In this document: piece after piece, positions 1-9,807 of the stretch
Numbering within the stretch: the stretch's first letter is position 1
Layout of the letters: each line of letters begins with the position of its first letter
Source of the DNA: Phenylobacterium sp. J367
GTDB lineage: Bacteria > Pseudomonadota > Alphaproteobacteria > Caulobacterales > Caulobacteraceae
Direction: 5' to 3'
Assembly: GCF_024699985.1 (NCBI RefSeq)
Contig: NZ_JAJONA010000001.1
Location: 4,656,501 to 4,720,500 of the forward strand
Length of the DNA: 64,000 bases
Notes under the pieces: model-generated
Seen by the model: only the letters and a program-made list of their open reading frames with translations
What the model was told of the DNA's origin: nothing
The model's database searches: none
Made by a program: the position numbers and the translations under genes

Positions 1-1917
1 ACCGGGGCCCTGGCAGGCTCCGACGCGGTCTATGACGCCGCCTTCCGCCGCGCCGGCATGCTGCGGGTCGGCGGCCTGCGGGAACTGTTCGACGCGGTGA
101 CCACGCTCTCCGCCGGCCTTAGGGTCCACGGCGACCGGCTGGCGGTCCTGACCAACGGCGGCGGCGCCGGCGTCATGGCCGTGGACGCGCTCGCCGAGCG
201 CGGCGGCCGCCTCGCGACGCTGAAGCCGGAGACGGTGGCGGCGATCGACAAGCTCGCGCCGCACGGATGGTCGAACGCCAATCCCGTGGACATCCTGGGC
301 GACGCCCGGCCCGGCTTCTACGGCCACGCGCTCGAGGCGCTGCTGGCCGACAAGGACAACGACGCCATCCTGGTGATGAACTGTCCGACGGCGGTGGCCT
401 CCTCGGCCGACGCCGCCGAGGCAGTGGTCGCCGTTGCGCCGAAGGGTCCGTTCGGCCGACCCGTGCTGACCTGCTGGCTCGGCGACCAGGCGGCCGGCGA
501 AGGCCGCCGGATCTTCGCCGCTGCGGGCATCCCGACCCACGAGACACCGGACGAGGCGGTGCGCGCCTTCATGCACCTCGTCGACCACCGGCGGAACCAG
601 GAGCTGCTGATGCAGACCCCGGCCGACCGGCGCCCGCTGGCGCAGCACGCCGAAGCCGCGCGGGTGGTGGTCGACGCGGCGCTGGCCGAAGGCCGGCTGG
701 TGCTCACCGATCCCGAGGCGCGCGCCGTGCTCAAGGCCTATGGCCTTCCGGTGGTGGAGGACCGCACGGCGCGCAATCCGGCCGAGGCCGCCGCCGCCGC
801 CCGCGAGATCGGTGGCGTGGTGGCGCTCAAGATCCTGTCGCCCGACATCAGCCACAAGACGGACGTGGGCGGGGTGGCGCTCGGCCTCGACGGACCCGCC
901 GACGTGCTGGAAGCCGCCGAGGGGATGATCGCCCGCGTGCAGGCCGCGCGGCCGGACGCCCGCATCGAGGGCTTCGTCGTCCAGCCCATGGTCGCCCGCC
1001 CCCATGCCCACGAGCTGCTCTGCGGCGTCACCCGCGACCCGACGTTCGGTCCGGTCGTGCTGTTCGGCCACGGCGGCGTCGCCACCGAGGTGCTCGCCGA
1101 CCGGAGCATCGGCCTGCCGCCGCTCAACGACGTCCTGGCCCGCGACATGATCCGCCGGACCCAGGTGGCGAAGCTGCTGTCCGGCTTCCGCGACCGCCCC
1201 GCCGCCGACCTTCCGGCGATCGCCGACGTGCTCGTGACGCTCGGTGAGATGGCCAGCGGCGTGCCCGAGATCGCCGAGCTGGACATCAACCCCCTGCTGG
1301 CCGACGACCGCGGCGTGCTTTGCCTCGACGCCAGGATCCGCCTGCGCGCGCCCGGCCAGGCGGCGGCGCGCCCGGCCATCCTGCCCTACCCCCGGGCCCT
1401 GGAACGGGACATCACGTTCGAGGACGGCGGCGCCCTGCACGTCCGCCCGATCCGGCCGGAGGACGCGCCGCGCATCGAGGACCTGATCGACCGCTCCACG
1501 CCCGAGGACGTGCGCCTGCGCTTCGCGTCAGGCTTCCGCCATCTGCCGCCCGGCTGGGCCGCGCGCCTGTCGCAGATCGACTACGACCGCGAGATGGCGC
1601 TGGTCGCCGAGAACGCCGACGGCGAGATCCTGGGGGTCAGCCGGCTGGTGGGCGACCCTGAGGGCGAAACCGCCGAGTTCGCCCTGATGGTGCGCTCCGA
1701 CCGCCAGCATCGCGGCCTCGGCGGCCTCCTGCTCCGCGCCGTGCTCGACCATGCGAAGGCGCGGGGCATCAAGGAGGTCTGGGGCGACGTCGCCCGGCAC
1801 AACGACCGCATGCTGGAACTGGCCGAGAACCTCGGCTTCGGCCGCCGGACCGGCGACGACGTCGCCCGCGTGAAGGTGGTGAAGCGGCTGGACCTGGCGC
1901 CGGAGCCGGCGGAGTAG
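1..1917 (+). CDS. Acyl-CoA synthetase (ADP-forming) / GNAT acetyltransferase fusion, 5' end outside window
   Basis: The frame is open from base 1, so the N-terminal CoA-binding part of the gene lies outside the window; 638 residues are visible. The visible order is: the end of the CoA-ligase alpha region, a second CoA-ligase/flavodoxin-like domain, an ATP-grasp domain (from about residue 235; KILSPDISHKTDVGG is typical of the ACS beta part), and a C-terminal GNAT domain (from about residue 480) with the acetyl-CoA loop QHRGLGGLL. This is the architecture of bacterial protein lysine acetyltransferases of the Pat/PatZ type, which acetylate and inactivate acyl-CoA synthetases. That role is taken from the family and is not shown here. 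The gene is intact in the window and converges with the hydrolase at 1945-2815. Confidence 0.9.
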   Translation, partial: TGALAGSDAVYDAAFRRAGMLRVGGLRELFDAVTTLSAGLRVHGDRLAVLTNGGGAGVMAVDALAERGGRLATLKPETVAAIDKLAPHGWSNANPVDILGDARPGFYGHALEALLADKDNDAILVMNCPTAVASSADAAEAVVAVAPKGPFGRPVLTCWLGDQAAGEGRRIFAAAGIPTHETPDEAVRAFMHLVDHRRNQELLMQTPADRRPLAQHAEAARVVVDAALAEGRLVLTDPEARAVLKAYGLPVVEDRTARNPAEAAAAAREIGGVVALKILSPDISHKTDVGGVALGLDGPADVLEAAEGMIARVQAARPDARIEGFVVQPMVARPHAHELLCGVTRDPTFGPVVLFGHGGVATEVLADRSIGLPPLNDVLARDMIRRTQVAKLLSGFRDRPAADLPAIADVLVTLGEMASGVPEIAELDINPLLADDRGVLCLDARIRLRAPGQAAARPAILPYPRALERDITFEDGGALHVRPIRPEDAPRIEDLIDRSTPEDVRLRFASGFRHLPPGWAARLSQIDYDREMALVAENADGEILGVSRLVGDPEGETAEFALMVRSDRQHRGLGGLLLRAVLDHAKARGIKEVWGDVARHNDRMLELAENLGFGRRTGDDVARVKVVKRLDLAPEPAE

Positions 1918-1944
1918 GTCCGCCGGTTCCGAGCGCCCTCGGGC

Positions 1945-2815
1945 TCAGCTCGGTTCGAGCACGGGCTTGGCCTTCGACGCCGAAGCCCCCCACCTCGGCG
2001 AGCCAGGCCAGCAGGTCCTCGTTGATCACGTCGGCATGGGTCGTCGCCATGCCGTGCGGCAGGCCGGGATAGACCTTCAGCGTGCCCTTCTGCAGCAGCT
2101 TGATGCCCTTCATCGCGCTGTCGTGGATCGGCACGATCTGGTCGTCGTCGCCGTGCATCAGCAGGACCGGCACGTCGATCTTCTTCAGGTCCTCCGTGAA
2201 GTCGGTTTCCGAGAACGCCTTCACGCAGTCGTAGTGGGCCTTCACGCCCCCCATCATCCCCTGCAGCCACCACTTGTCGACGATGCCCTGGTTCAGGGTC
2301 ACGCCGGGCCGGTTGAAGCTGTAGAACGGCCCCGATGCGAGGTCCTTGTAGAACTGCGAGCGGTTATTGAGCGTGCCGTCGCGGATACCGTCGAAGACCT
2401 CGATCGGCAGGCCTTCGGGATTGCTGTCCTTCTTGACCATCACCGGCGGCACCGCGCCCAGCAGGGCGGCCGCCGCGGCGCGGTCCGTGCCGTGGCGGCC
2501 GAGATAGCGGGCCACCTCGCCGCCGCCCGTGGAGTGGCCGACGTGGATGGCGTCCTTCAGGTCCAGCGCCAGGACCAGCTCGCGCAGGTCGTCGGCGTAG
2601 GTGTCCATTTCGTTGCCGGTCCAGGTCTGGCTGGAGCGCCCGTGGCCACGCCGGTCGTGGGCGATCACCCGGTAGCCGCGGTCGGCGAAGAACATCATCT
2701 GGATGTCCCAGTCGTCGGCGGTCAGCGGCCAGCCGTGGCTGAACACGATCGGCTGCCCCGAGCCCCAGTCCTTGTAGAAGATCTCGGCGCCATCCTTGAC
2801 GGTGATGGTCGGCAT
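1945..2815 (-). CDS. Alpha/beta hydrolase, cofactor-free chloroperoxidase/esterase type (one frameshift)
   Basis: After correction the protein has 289 residues. It has the nucleophile elbow GHSTGGG (Ser95), the acid segment HGDDDQIVP and a C-terminal GLPHGM histidine, forming the Ser-Asp-His triad of non-heme chloroperoxidase-like hydrolases. The natural role in this family is usually ester or lactone hydrolysis. The start ATG at 2815 gives the typical MPTITVKDG N-terminus. The published frame runs on past the usual end into arginine-rich nonsense. Removing one base from the six-C run at 1986-1991 restores a normal tail ending KPVLEPS and a TGA at 1945. There is no signal peptide, so it is probably cytoplasmic. 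It is transcribed alone. Confidence 0.88.
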
Positions 2816-3175
2816 GGGGGGGCTCCTTTTGATCCGGAACGGGCGGCGCGCGCGCCCGGTGATACGCGTCACTCCTCGCGCCGCCGCGCGCCGGCGGGCC
2901 GAGGAAACCCTACGGATGGTTTGTGACGCCTGCGCCCCGCCGCCCCCTTGGGCGTGACCGTGCGTCCGCGGACGAACCCTGCGCCACAGGGGCGTTTCCC
3001 GGCAACAACCGGCATGGCGAGATCAGGCGGATGTGATGAGTTCGCCTGCCTTTCAGGCGCCCAGACGGCGAAACGCCGGCGCCGGTCGCCCGGCGCGATG
3101 GCCTGGGGCAGAACGCAAGGAGCGCCCCGTCGTCCGGAGCGCTCCGCCAGTCCGCAGGATGTCTGGGGGAATTTC
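2816..3175. other. Intergenic region without a recognisable gene
   Basis: These 360 bases lie between the hydrolase start and the hsp20 stop, both on the minus strand. Open frames on the plus strand here have no family-like sequence and no convincing ribosome site. The only structure I see is the inverted repeat at 3119-3145, listed separately. The promoter of the hydrolase should lie at the left end of this region. Confidence 0.6.
3119..3145 (-). terminator. Possible terminator hairpin after hsp20
   Basis: GGAGCGC at 3119-3125 is a perfect inverted repeat of GCGCTCC at 3139-3145, with a 13-base loop, about 30 bases past the hsp20 stop. There is no clear U-tract, so intrinsic termination is uncertain. 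Confidence 0.35.
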
Positions 3176-3637
3176 CTACTTGGACTGGATCTCGATCGTC
3201 TTGCTCTCGGCGCCGGGGCGCTTCGGAATGGCGATCTTCAGGACACCGTCGGCCATGGTCGCCGCGATGCCGCCGGCGTCGAGGCTGCGCGGCAGATAGA
3301 CCGAGCGGGAGAAGGCGCCGTAGCTGCGCTCGAGCAGGCGGTAGGCCTTGTCGGCCGTCTCGCGGCTAGCCGTCTTTTCCCCGCTGATGGTCAGCATGTC
3401 GTCCTGGACCGTGATCTTCACCTGGTCCCGGGTCATGCCCGGCAGTTCCACGCTGATCTCGAGGCCCGCCGCGGTATCGACCACGTCCATCCGCGGTGTG
3501 GGGCGGATTTCCGCGATGGCGTTCCAGCCCTCGCCCAGTTCGTCGAATAGGCGGTTGAATTCCCGTTGAAGCGGGGCGAACGCCGCGGCTGCGTTGCGCT
3601 GGATACTTGGGATCAGGTCCTTGTCTGTCACCGTCAT
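3176..3637 (-). CDS. Small heat-shock protein, Hsp20/alpha-crystallin family
   Basis: This is a 153-residue ATP-independent holdase chaperone that binds unfolding proteins in the cytoplasm. The alpha-crystallin domain (about residues 45-140) has the ELPGM strand, DDMLTISGEK and the terminal IAIPKRP motif that packs between subunits (the I-x-I type motif). The ATG at 3637 is chosen because GGAGG stands six bases upstream; an in-frame ATG further up would start inside an unlikely Arg/Lys-rich leader. It diverges from the ABC exporter operon at 3783 across about 145 bases. Confidence 0.93.
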   Translation of the reverse strand: MTVTDKDLIPSIQRNAAAAFAPLQREFNRLFDELGEGWNAIAEIRPTPRMDVVDTAAGLEISVELPGMTRDQVKITVQDDMLTISGEKTASRETADKAYRLLERSYGAFSRSVYLPRSLDAGGIAATMADGVLKIAIPKRPGAESKTIEIQSK

Positions 3638-3782
3638 CTTGGCCTCCATCATCGACCTGCACCGCAACTTGCGCTTCCGCGGTCGCGAAACCTTGCGCTT
3701 CGTCAAATCGACAATGAAAGATCATTGGCGAGCCCTTGCGGCGCATCAAACCGCGGATTGATGGAGCGGCTAGCAACGCGCC

Positions 3783-4507
3783 ATGTCGGTTCCTGCCTCC
3801 ACCGTCCGTCCGGCGTTCGAGATCCGCGGCCTCGACAAGGTCTATCCCAGCAGCGCGGGCGACGTGCACGCGCTGCGGGGGGTCGATCTCGACATCGCGC
3901 CTGGCGAGACCCTCGTGCTGCTCGGACCCTCCGGCTCCGGGAAGTCGACCCTCCTCAATATCCTGGGGGCCTCGACCGCGCGAGCGCCGGGCAGGTCCGC
4001 TTCCACGACGTCGAACTCACGGCCGCCAGCGACCGGGAGCTGACGCTCTACCGGCGCCGGTCGGTGGGCTTCATCTTCCAGTTCTTCAACCTGGTGCCGA
4101 GCCTGACGGCGCGGGAGAACGTGGCCCTGATCACCGAGATCGCCGTGGACCCCATGACCCCGGAGGAAGCCCTGGCGCGCGTCGGCCTCGCCGACCGGAT
4201 GGACCACTTCCCATCCCAGCTTTCGGGCGGCCAGCAGCAGCGGGTCGCCGTCGCGCGGGCCATCGCCAAGCGGCCGGAGCTGCTGCTGTGCGACGAGCCC
4301 ACGGGCTCCCTCGACACCGAGAGCGGCGTCCAGGTCCTGCAGGCGATCGTGGACGTGGCCGGCGAGGTCGCGGCGACCACCATGATCGTGTCGCACAACA
4401 CCGCCATCGCCGGCCTGGCCGACCGGATCGTGCGGTTCCGCGACGGTCGGATCCAGGTGGCCGAGCGCAACGCCGCGAAGGTTCCGCCAAGGGAGATGAG
4501 TTGGTGA
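3783..4507 (+). CDS. ABC transporter ATP-binding protein, MacB/LolD type (one frameshift)
   Basis: Corrected length is 241 residues. Visible motifs are Walker A GPSGSGKST, the Q-loop at FIFQFFNLVPSL, signature LSGGQQQR, Walker B LLLCDEPTGSLD and the switch histidine in IVSHN. These place it in the MacB/LolD/DevA group that works with FtsX-fold permeases. The frame breaks at the five-G run 3965-3969; one more G gives the expected NILGGLDRASAG. Its TGA overlaps the GTG start of the permease (GTGA at 4504-4507), so the two are translationally coupled. It is the first gene of a three-gene exporter operon. Confidence 0.93.
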
Positions 4508-6874
4508 GGCTCTCGCCCCTCGACCGCAAGCTGTTGCGCGACCTCTGGCGGCTCCGCTGGCAGACGCTGGCGATCGCGCTCCTCGTCGCCTGCGGCGTCG
4601 CGGTGGCGGTGATGTCCTTCTCCGCCCAGCGGGCGCTGGTGGTCGCCCAGGCGGGCTTCTACGCCGAGAGCCGCTTCGCCGACGTGTTCGCCACCGCCCG
4701 GCGTATCCCGGCCTCGCGGGTCCGCGACCTCGCGCGGCTCGACGGCGTGGTGGCGGTCGACGCCCGCATTGTCGAGGCCGGCCTGATGGACGTGCCGGGC
4801 CTTGCCCGGCCCGCGACGGTCCGGCTCGTGTCGCTGCCCGTGGACGAGGCCCGGGCCCTGAACCGCATCACCCTGACCGCCGGGCGCATGCCCGACCCGG
4901 CGCGCGCGGACGAGGCCGTGGCGCTGAAGACCTTCATGGACGCGGCCGGCGTGAGCCTGGGCGATCGTCTCGACGCCGTGGTCAACGGCCGCGCCTTCAC
5001 CTTCACCGTGGTCGGCGCCGCCCTGTCGCCGGAATACGTCTACGTGCCGGCCCAGGAATCCTTCATGCCCGACGACGCCCACCAGGCGGTCATCTGGGCG
5101 CCCGCACCATGCGGTGGAACGGGCGACGGGAATGGCGGGCACGGTCAACGCCATCGCCGTGCGCGTGGCGGCGGGCGCCTCGGTTCCGTCAGTGGTGCAG
5201 GCGCTCGACCAGCGCCTCGCCCCCTATGGCGGACGCGCCGCCTACGCCCGCGAGGACCAGGCCTCCCACGCCTTCCTGGCGGCCGAACTCAAGGAACTGT
5301 CCACCTCCGCGACGATCCTGCCTCCTGTCTTCCTGCTGGTGGCCGCGGCGCTGGTGCACCTGACCGTCTCGCGGCTGGTGGAGGCCGAGCGCGAGCAGAT
5401 CGGCCTCTTGAAGGCGTTCGGCTACCGCAACGGCGAGGCCGCCTCCCCTATCTCCGGCTCGCCGCCATCATCGGCGCGACAGGGGCGCTGGCCGGCGGCC
5501 TGGCCGGCGTTCTGCTCGCCTCGGCGATCGTCGAGCAGTACCGCGAGTATTTCCGCTTCCCGGTGCTGGAGCCGCGCTTCCACCTGGCCGCCTTCGCCGG
5601 GGCGACGGCGGTCGCGGTGACGGCGACCCTGGCCGGCTCCCTCTCGGCCGTGCGGCGGGCCGCGGCCCTGTCGCCGGCGGTGGCCATGCAGCCCCTGCGC
5701 CCGGCCGCCTACCGCAAGGGCCTGCTCGATCGCTGGGTGCGCGGGCCGGCCGTGGACCAGGCGACGCGGATGATCGTCCGCAACCTCGAGCGCTTTCCCG
5801 GGCGCGCGGCGCTCGCCACGGCGGGTCTGGCCGCCAGCCTGTCGCTGCTGGTGGGCACCCAGTTCCTCTTCGACAGCCTCGACGCGGTCCTGGACCACAC
5901 CTACTTCCGCAGCCAGAGGTGGAACGAGGCGGTCGGGTTCGCCGAGGCGCGCAGCATCGCCGCCCTGGCGGAGGTGGGACGCTTGCCCGGCGTCTATGCG
6001 GCCGAGCCGGTCAGGATCGTGGCGGCGCGCCTCGAAGCCGGCGGCCGGCAGGAACTCTCGCGCCTGGTCGGGGTCGAGCCCGCAGCAGCCCTTCAGACCC
6101 CGCTCGACGCCCGCGGACGACCGGTCCCGTTCCGGGGCGACGGGCTGGTGCTCAGCGAGGCGCTGGCCGGACGGCTTGGCGTTCGCGAGGGTGCCCTGGT
6201 CCGGGTGGAGCCGGTCGAAGGGCGGCCGGTGGCGGCGGACATGCGGATCCTGGCGGTGACCCGCGACTACAGCGGCTTCGCCGCCTACCTGCCGCGGCGG
6301 GCCCTCAACCGCCTCCTTGAGGAAGGCGACGTGATCAGCGGGGCGCAACTGCTGATCGCCGCCGACGCCCGGCCTGAATTCTATCGCGCCATCGAAAGCA
6401 CGCCCCAGGTGACCGGCGCATCGTCGCGCGACGACACGGTGGCGAGCTGGCGGCTGGCGATGGCCGAGGCCTTTCGCGTGATGATCAGCTTCTACGTGAG
6501 CTTCGCCGCGGCGATCGGCTTCGGGGTCGCCTACAATACGAGCCGCATCGCGCTCTCCGAACGGTCACGCGATCTCGCCACCTTGCAGGTCCTGGGGTTT
6601 GGCCGCGCGGACTGCGCCTACATCCTGGTGGGCGAACTCGCCGTCCTGACGCTTGTGGCCATCCCGCTCGGCATGCTGGGCGGCCAGGCGCTCGCGCACG
6701 GCCTGGTGGCCGCCTACTCCCGTGACGAGTTGCGGCTCCCGGCCGTGATCGGCGCCCCGCAGCTACGGGATCTCCCTGCTGGCCTTCCTGGCGGCGGTGA
6801 CCCTGGCGGCCGTCCTCGTGGGCCGGCGCATCTGGGGCTTCGATCTGGTGGCTGTCCTGAAGACGAGGGAATAG
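4504..6874 (+). CDS. ABC transporter permease, FtsX/MacB-like (three frameshifts)
   Basis: Corrected length is about 789 residues. An N-terminal membrane segment follows RWQTLAIALLVACGVAVAVM. There is a large periplasmic domain, then a repeated FtsX core with a GLLKAFGYRNGEA-type loop, a second membrane and periplasmic repeat, and a C-terminal FtsX domain ending LKTRE. This duplicated fold is typical of substrate-extruding rather than importing permeases. The frame breaks at 5101-5103 (one extra C), 5445-5448 (one missing C) and 6751-6760 (one extra base). Because the shifts cancel, a naive reading fuses ATPase remnants, permease and adaptor into one 1449-residue frame, which is an artefact. 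Confidence 0.88.
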
Positions 6875-6876
6875 AC

Positions 6877-8085
6877 GTGGGAAAGGTCAGATGGGCGCGC
6901 TGGGGCCTTGGCCTGGCGATCGCGGCGCTGGTGGCGACGGTGCTCGCCCTCCTCTTTGCGCCGCGTCCGGTCGAGGTGGATGCGGCGTCCGTCCGCCGGG
7001 GCCCGATCGCCGAGACGGTCGCCGACCAGGGCTACGCCAGGGTGCGGGAGGCGTATGTCGTGGCCGCGCCCGTCTCAGGCCGCCTCCAGCGCCTCGACAT
7101 GCACGTGGGCGATCGGGTGACGGCCGGCCAGACCGTGGTGGCCCGGCTCTTTCCGGCCAGCGCCGACCTGATGGATCCCCGCGCACGAGCGCAGGCCGAG
7201 GCCCAGGTCGCCGCCGCCGCGGCGGCGGTCGGCGCGGCCACCGCCCAACAGGAGCAGCTGGCGGCGGAAGCGCGGCGGGCCGACAGCGAACTGCGCCGCG
7301 CGCAGACCTTGTCGGAGCAGGGCTTCGCCGCTGCGCGCGCCGTCGAGAACGCCGAGGCGGACGCCCGCGCCGCGCGGGCCGCCGTCCGCTCCGCCGCGGC
7401 CCAGCTCGGCATGCGGCGCTCGGAGCTGGCGGCCGCGCGGGCCGCCCTTCTGGGTCCGGACGCGCCCGGCGGCGGAGCCATCCCGGTGACGTCGCCCGCC
7501 TCCGGCTATGTCACCCGCGTGCTCCAGGAGAGCGAGCGCACGGTGGTCATGGGCGCGCCGCTGGTGGAGATCGGGGACCAGGCGGGGCTCGAAGCCGCCG
7601 TCGAGTTCCTGACCCAGGACGCGGTCCGCATCCGTGAGGGGATGCCGGCCGAGATCTATGACTGGGGCGGGGACGGCGTGATCCCGGCCATCGTACGGCG
7701 GGTCGAGCCGCAGGGCTTCACCAAGGTCTCGGCCCTGGGCGTGGAGGAGCAGCGCGTCCTGGTCCTCCTGCAGTTCGACGGACCGTCCGACCGTTGGGCG
7801 CGCCTCGGTCCGGGCTACCGTCTGTGGGGACGGGTGATCCTGCGGCGGGCGCCGGCGGCCACCACGGCGCCCGTGGGCGCGCTGGTCCGCGCGGATGGTC
7901 GCTGGGCGGTGTTCCGGATCGAGGGCGGCCGCGCGCGCCTGACGCCGATCGAGGTCGGCGCCGTGACGGACAAGGACGCCGAGGTGCGGCAGGGCCTGCA
8001 GCCCGGCGAGCGGGTGGTGGTCTTCCCCTCCGACAAGGTGCGCGACGGCGCCCGCGTGCGGGTTCGCGTGGCCGCCGCGCCCTGA
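6877..8085 (+). CDS. HlyD/RND-type periplasmic adaptor of the ABC exporter
   Basis: This 402-residue membrane-fusion protein has one N-terminal membrane anchor, a split biotinyl-lipoyl domain (VAAPVSGRLQRLDMHVGDRV, then PVTSPASGYVTRVLQESERTV written in parts), an alanine/glutamate-rich coiled coil of about 90 residues between them, and a beta-barrel plus membrane-proximal domain at the C-terminus. The GTG at 6877 begins two bases after the permease stop, preceded by GAGGGA. Together with the two upstream genes it forms a tripartite exporter. No TolC-like channel is in the window and the substrate cannot be told from sequence. It abuts the convergent acyl-CoA dehydrogenase with no spacer. Confidence 0.9.
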   Translation: MGKVRWARWGLGLAIAALVATVLALLFAPRPVEVDAASVRRGPIAETVADQGYARVREAYVVAAPVSGRLQRLDMHVGDRVTAGQTVVARLFPASADLMDPRARAQAEAQVAAAAAAVGAATAQQEQLAAEARRADSELRRAQTLSEQGFAAARAVENAEADARAARAAVRSAAAQLGMRRSELAAARAALLGPDAPGGGAIPVTSPASGYVTRVLQESERTVVMGAPLVEIGDQAGLEAAVEFLTQDAVRIREGMPAEIYDWGGDGVIPAIVRRVEPQGFTKVSALGVEEQRVLVLLQFDGPSDRWARLGPGYRLWGRVILRRAPAATTAPVGALVRADGRWAVFRIEGGRARLTPIEVGAVTDKDAEVRQGLQPGERVVVFPSDKVRDGARVRVRVAAAP

Positions 8086-9293
8086 TCAGGTCGAGTGGGT
8101 GCTGTCCGGCAGGCCCAGGATGCGCTTGGAGATGATGTTGTTCTGGATCTCGGCCGAGCCGCCGTAGATCGACATCGCCTTGCCCCAGAGCCAGCTCTTC
8201 ACGGCCTCCTGCTCCTCGTTCGAGAAGGCCTCGCCCTCCCAGCCGAGGCCCTGGTGGCCCATGATCTCGAGCAGCAGCTCGGCGCGGGTCTGGGCGACGT
8301 GGGTCGCCGAATTCTTCAGCACCGAGGCGGCGTTGGTCGCCCCATTGCCCTTGGATTCCGCCATCGCCCGGGCCAGCGTCAGGCCGTGGACGCGCGCGTC
8401 CATGACATTGCGATTGACCTTGAGCCGCAGCTCGCCGTCGGCGATGCGGCCCTGCTCGTCCGTGCCGACGTACTTCTTGGCGATGTCCTGCAGCGGCGTG
8501 ACCTTGCCGCCGCCGGCAGCCCCGGTCTGGCTGGCCCGCTCGTGCTGGAGGAGCCGCTTGCCGACGCTCCAGCCCTCGTTGATCTTGCCCAACACCGCGT
8601 CCTTCGGCGCCACCGCGTCGGTGAAGAAGGTCTCGCAGAACGGCGAGGCGCCGCTGATCAGCGAGATCGGCCGGGGCTCGATGCCCGGCTGGTGCATGTC
8701 GATGAGCATGAAGGTGATGCCCTCATGCTTCTTGGCCGAGAAGTCGGTGCGGACCAGGGCGCCGCACCAATCGGACCACTGGGGCCGGACGTCCAGGTCT
8801 TCTGGCCGTTGATCTTCCAGTGGTCGCCGGCGTCCTCGCAGCGCATCTGCAGGCTCGCCAGGTCGGAGCCGGCGTTGGGCTCGGAGTAGCCGACGCACCA
8901 GCGGACCTCGCCCTTCACGATCGGCGGGATGTGCTTCCGCTTCTGCTCCTCGGTGCCGTAATCCATGATCGTCGGGCCGATCATGGTCACGCCCATGCCG
9001 AAGGTCAGGGGGTTGAAGGCCCCGGCCTTCGCCATCTCCTGCTGCAGGACACGGGCCTGGGCGTTGGAAAGGCCGCCGCCGCCGTACTCGGTCGGCCAGG
9101 TGGGCGTGCCCCAGCCCTTGGCCCCCATCCGCTCCTTCCAGAGCTTCAGGTCGCCGGTGGGCTGCAGCCCCTCCATCATGGCCATGGCGAGGCCGGCCTT
9201 GCCTTCCAGGCTCTTGGGGAAGTTCTCCGCGATCCAGCCGCGGGCTTCCGCCCGGAACGCCTCGAGGTCCACGTCGCCGCCGAAATCCGCCAT
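8086..9293 (-). CDS. Acyl-CoA dehydrogenase 1 (one frameshift)
   Basis: Corrected length is 402 residues. This flavoprotein introduces the alpha-beta double bond into an acyl-CoA. It shows GWGTPTWPTEYGG, the FAD/substrate signature YSEPNAGSDLA and the C-terminal FAD-contact segment SIYGGSAEIQNNI. The frame breaks at the four-G run 8781-8784 (one base missing), in the middle of KTWTSGPQWSDW. The size and sequence resemble the side-chain dehydrogenases of sterol/terpenoid pathways that work as pairs. A second one lies at 9808-10988, so a heteromeric complex is possible. It is the last gene of a minus-strand unit. Confidence 0.9.
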
Positions 9294-9397
9294 CTCAACT
9301 CCCTTCCCGCAGCCTTCCTGCTGCGGTTGTCGGAGTGAGGCTAGACACCCGCCGCAACGTCAGTCCAGCGCCGCGGCGTCGCGGCGGCGGACGCCGT

Positions 9398-9796
9398 CTA
9401 TTCGGCGGCGATCCCGACGCCGGCCAGTCTCTGGGAAGCCCGCTCCAGCGTCGCGATGGCCTCGTCCACGTCCTTGCGCTGGGCTTCCAGCTCGGCGATG
9501 CGCTCGCGGAAGATGTCGAGCGCCTTGGTGTTCTGGGCCCCGGCGCCCTCCTCCTCGTAGAGGTCGAGGATGTCGCGGATCTGGGCCAGCGACAGGCCGA
9601 CGCGGCGGCCGCGGACCACGAGGGCGAGGCGCGCGCGGTCCTTGTAGGAATAGACCCGCTGCAGGTCCCGGCGGCCCGGGAACACCAGGCCCTGCTCCTC
9701 GTAGAACCGGAGCGCCCGGGCGGTGACGCCGAACTCACGGCACAGCTGGGTGATCGAATAGGTCCGGTACGGTGGACGACGCAGGTTGGGTCGCAT
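9398..9796 (-). CDS. MerR-family transcriptional regulator between the two acyl-CoA dehydrogenases
   Basis: This 132-residue protein has an N-terminal winged helix, YSITQLCREFGVTARALRFYEEQGL, the hallmark of MerR proteins (quoted here as two joined parts of helix 1 and 2). A long C-terminal coiled coil (ERIAELEAQRKDVDEAI) probably forms the dimer. There is no metal-binding cysteine set. MerR regulators of this shape next to acyl-CoA dehydrogenases resemble LiuR/AtuR, which respond to acyl-CoA catabolism. This is an inference. The start at 9796 is preferred to the ATG six bases earlier because AAGGAG stands six bases before it. Confidence 0.88.
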   Translation of the reverse strand: MRPNLRRPPYRTYSITQLCREFGVTARALRFYEEQGLVFPGRRDLQRVYSYKDRARLALVVRGRRVGLSLAQIRDILDLYEEEGAGAQNTKALDIFRERIAELEAQRKDVDEAIATLERASQRLAGVGIAAE

Positions 9797-9807
9797 GGTC
9801 ATCTCCT

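Noticed and set aside
30..293. Small minus-strand frames inside the first gene
   Set aside because: Antisense shadows of a continuous conserved synthetase/GNAT frame, with no ribosome site.
3736..8085. A single 1449-residue ATPase-permease-adaptor fusion
   Set aside because: It is a product of cancelling indels. Each part has its own start, stop and ribosome site when frames are corrected.
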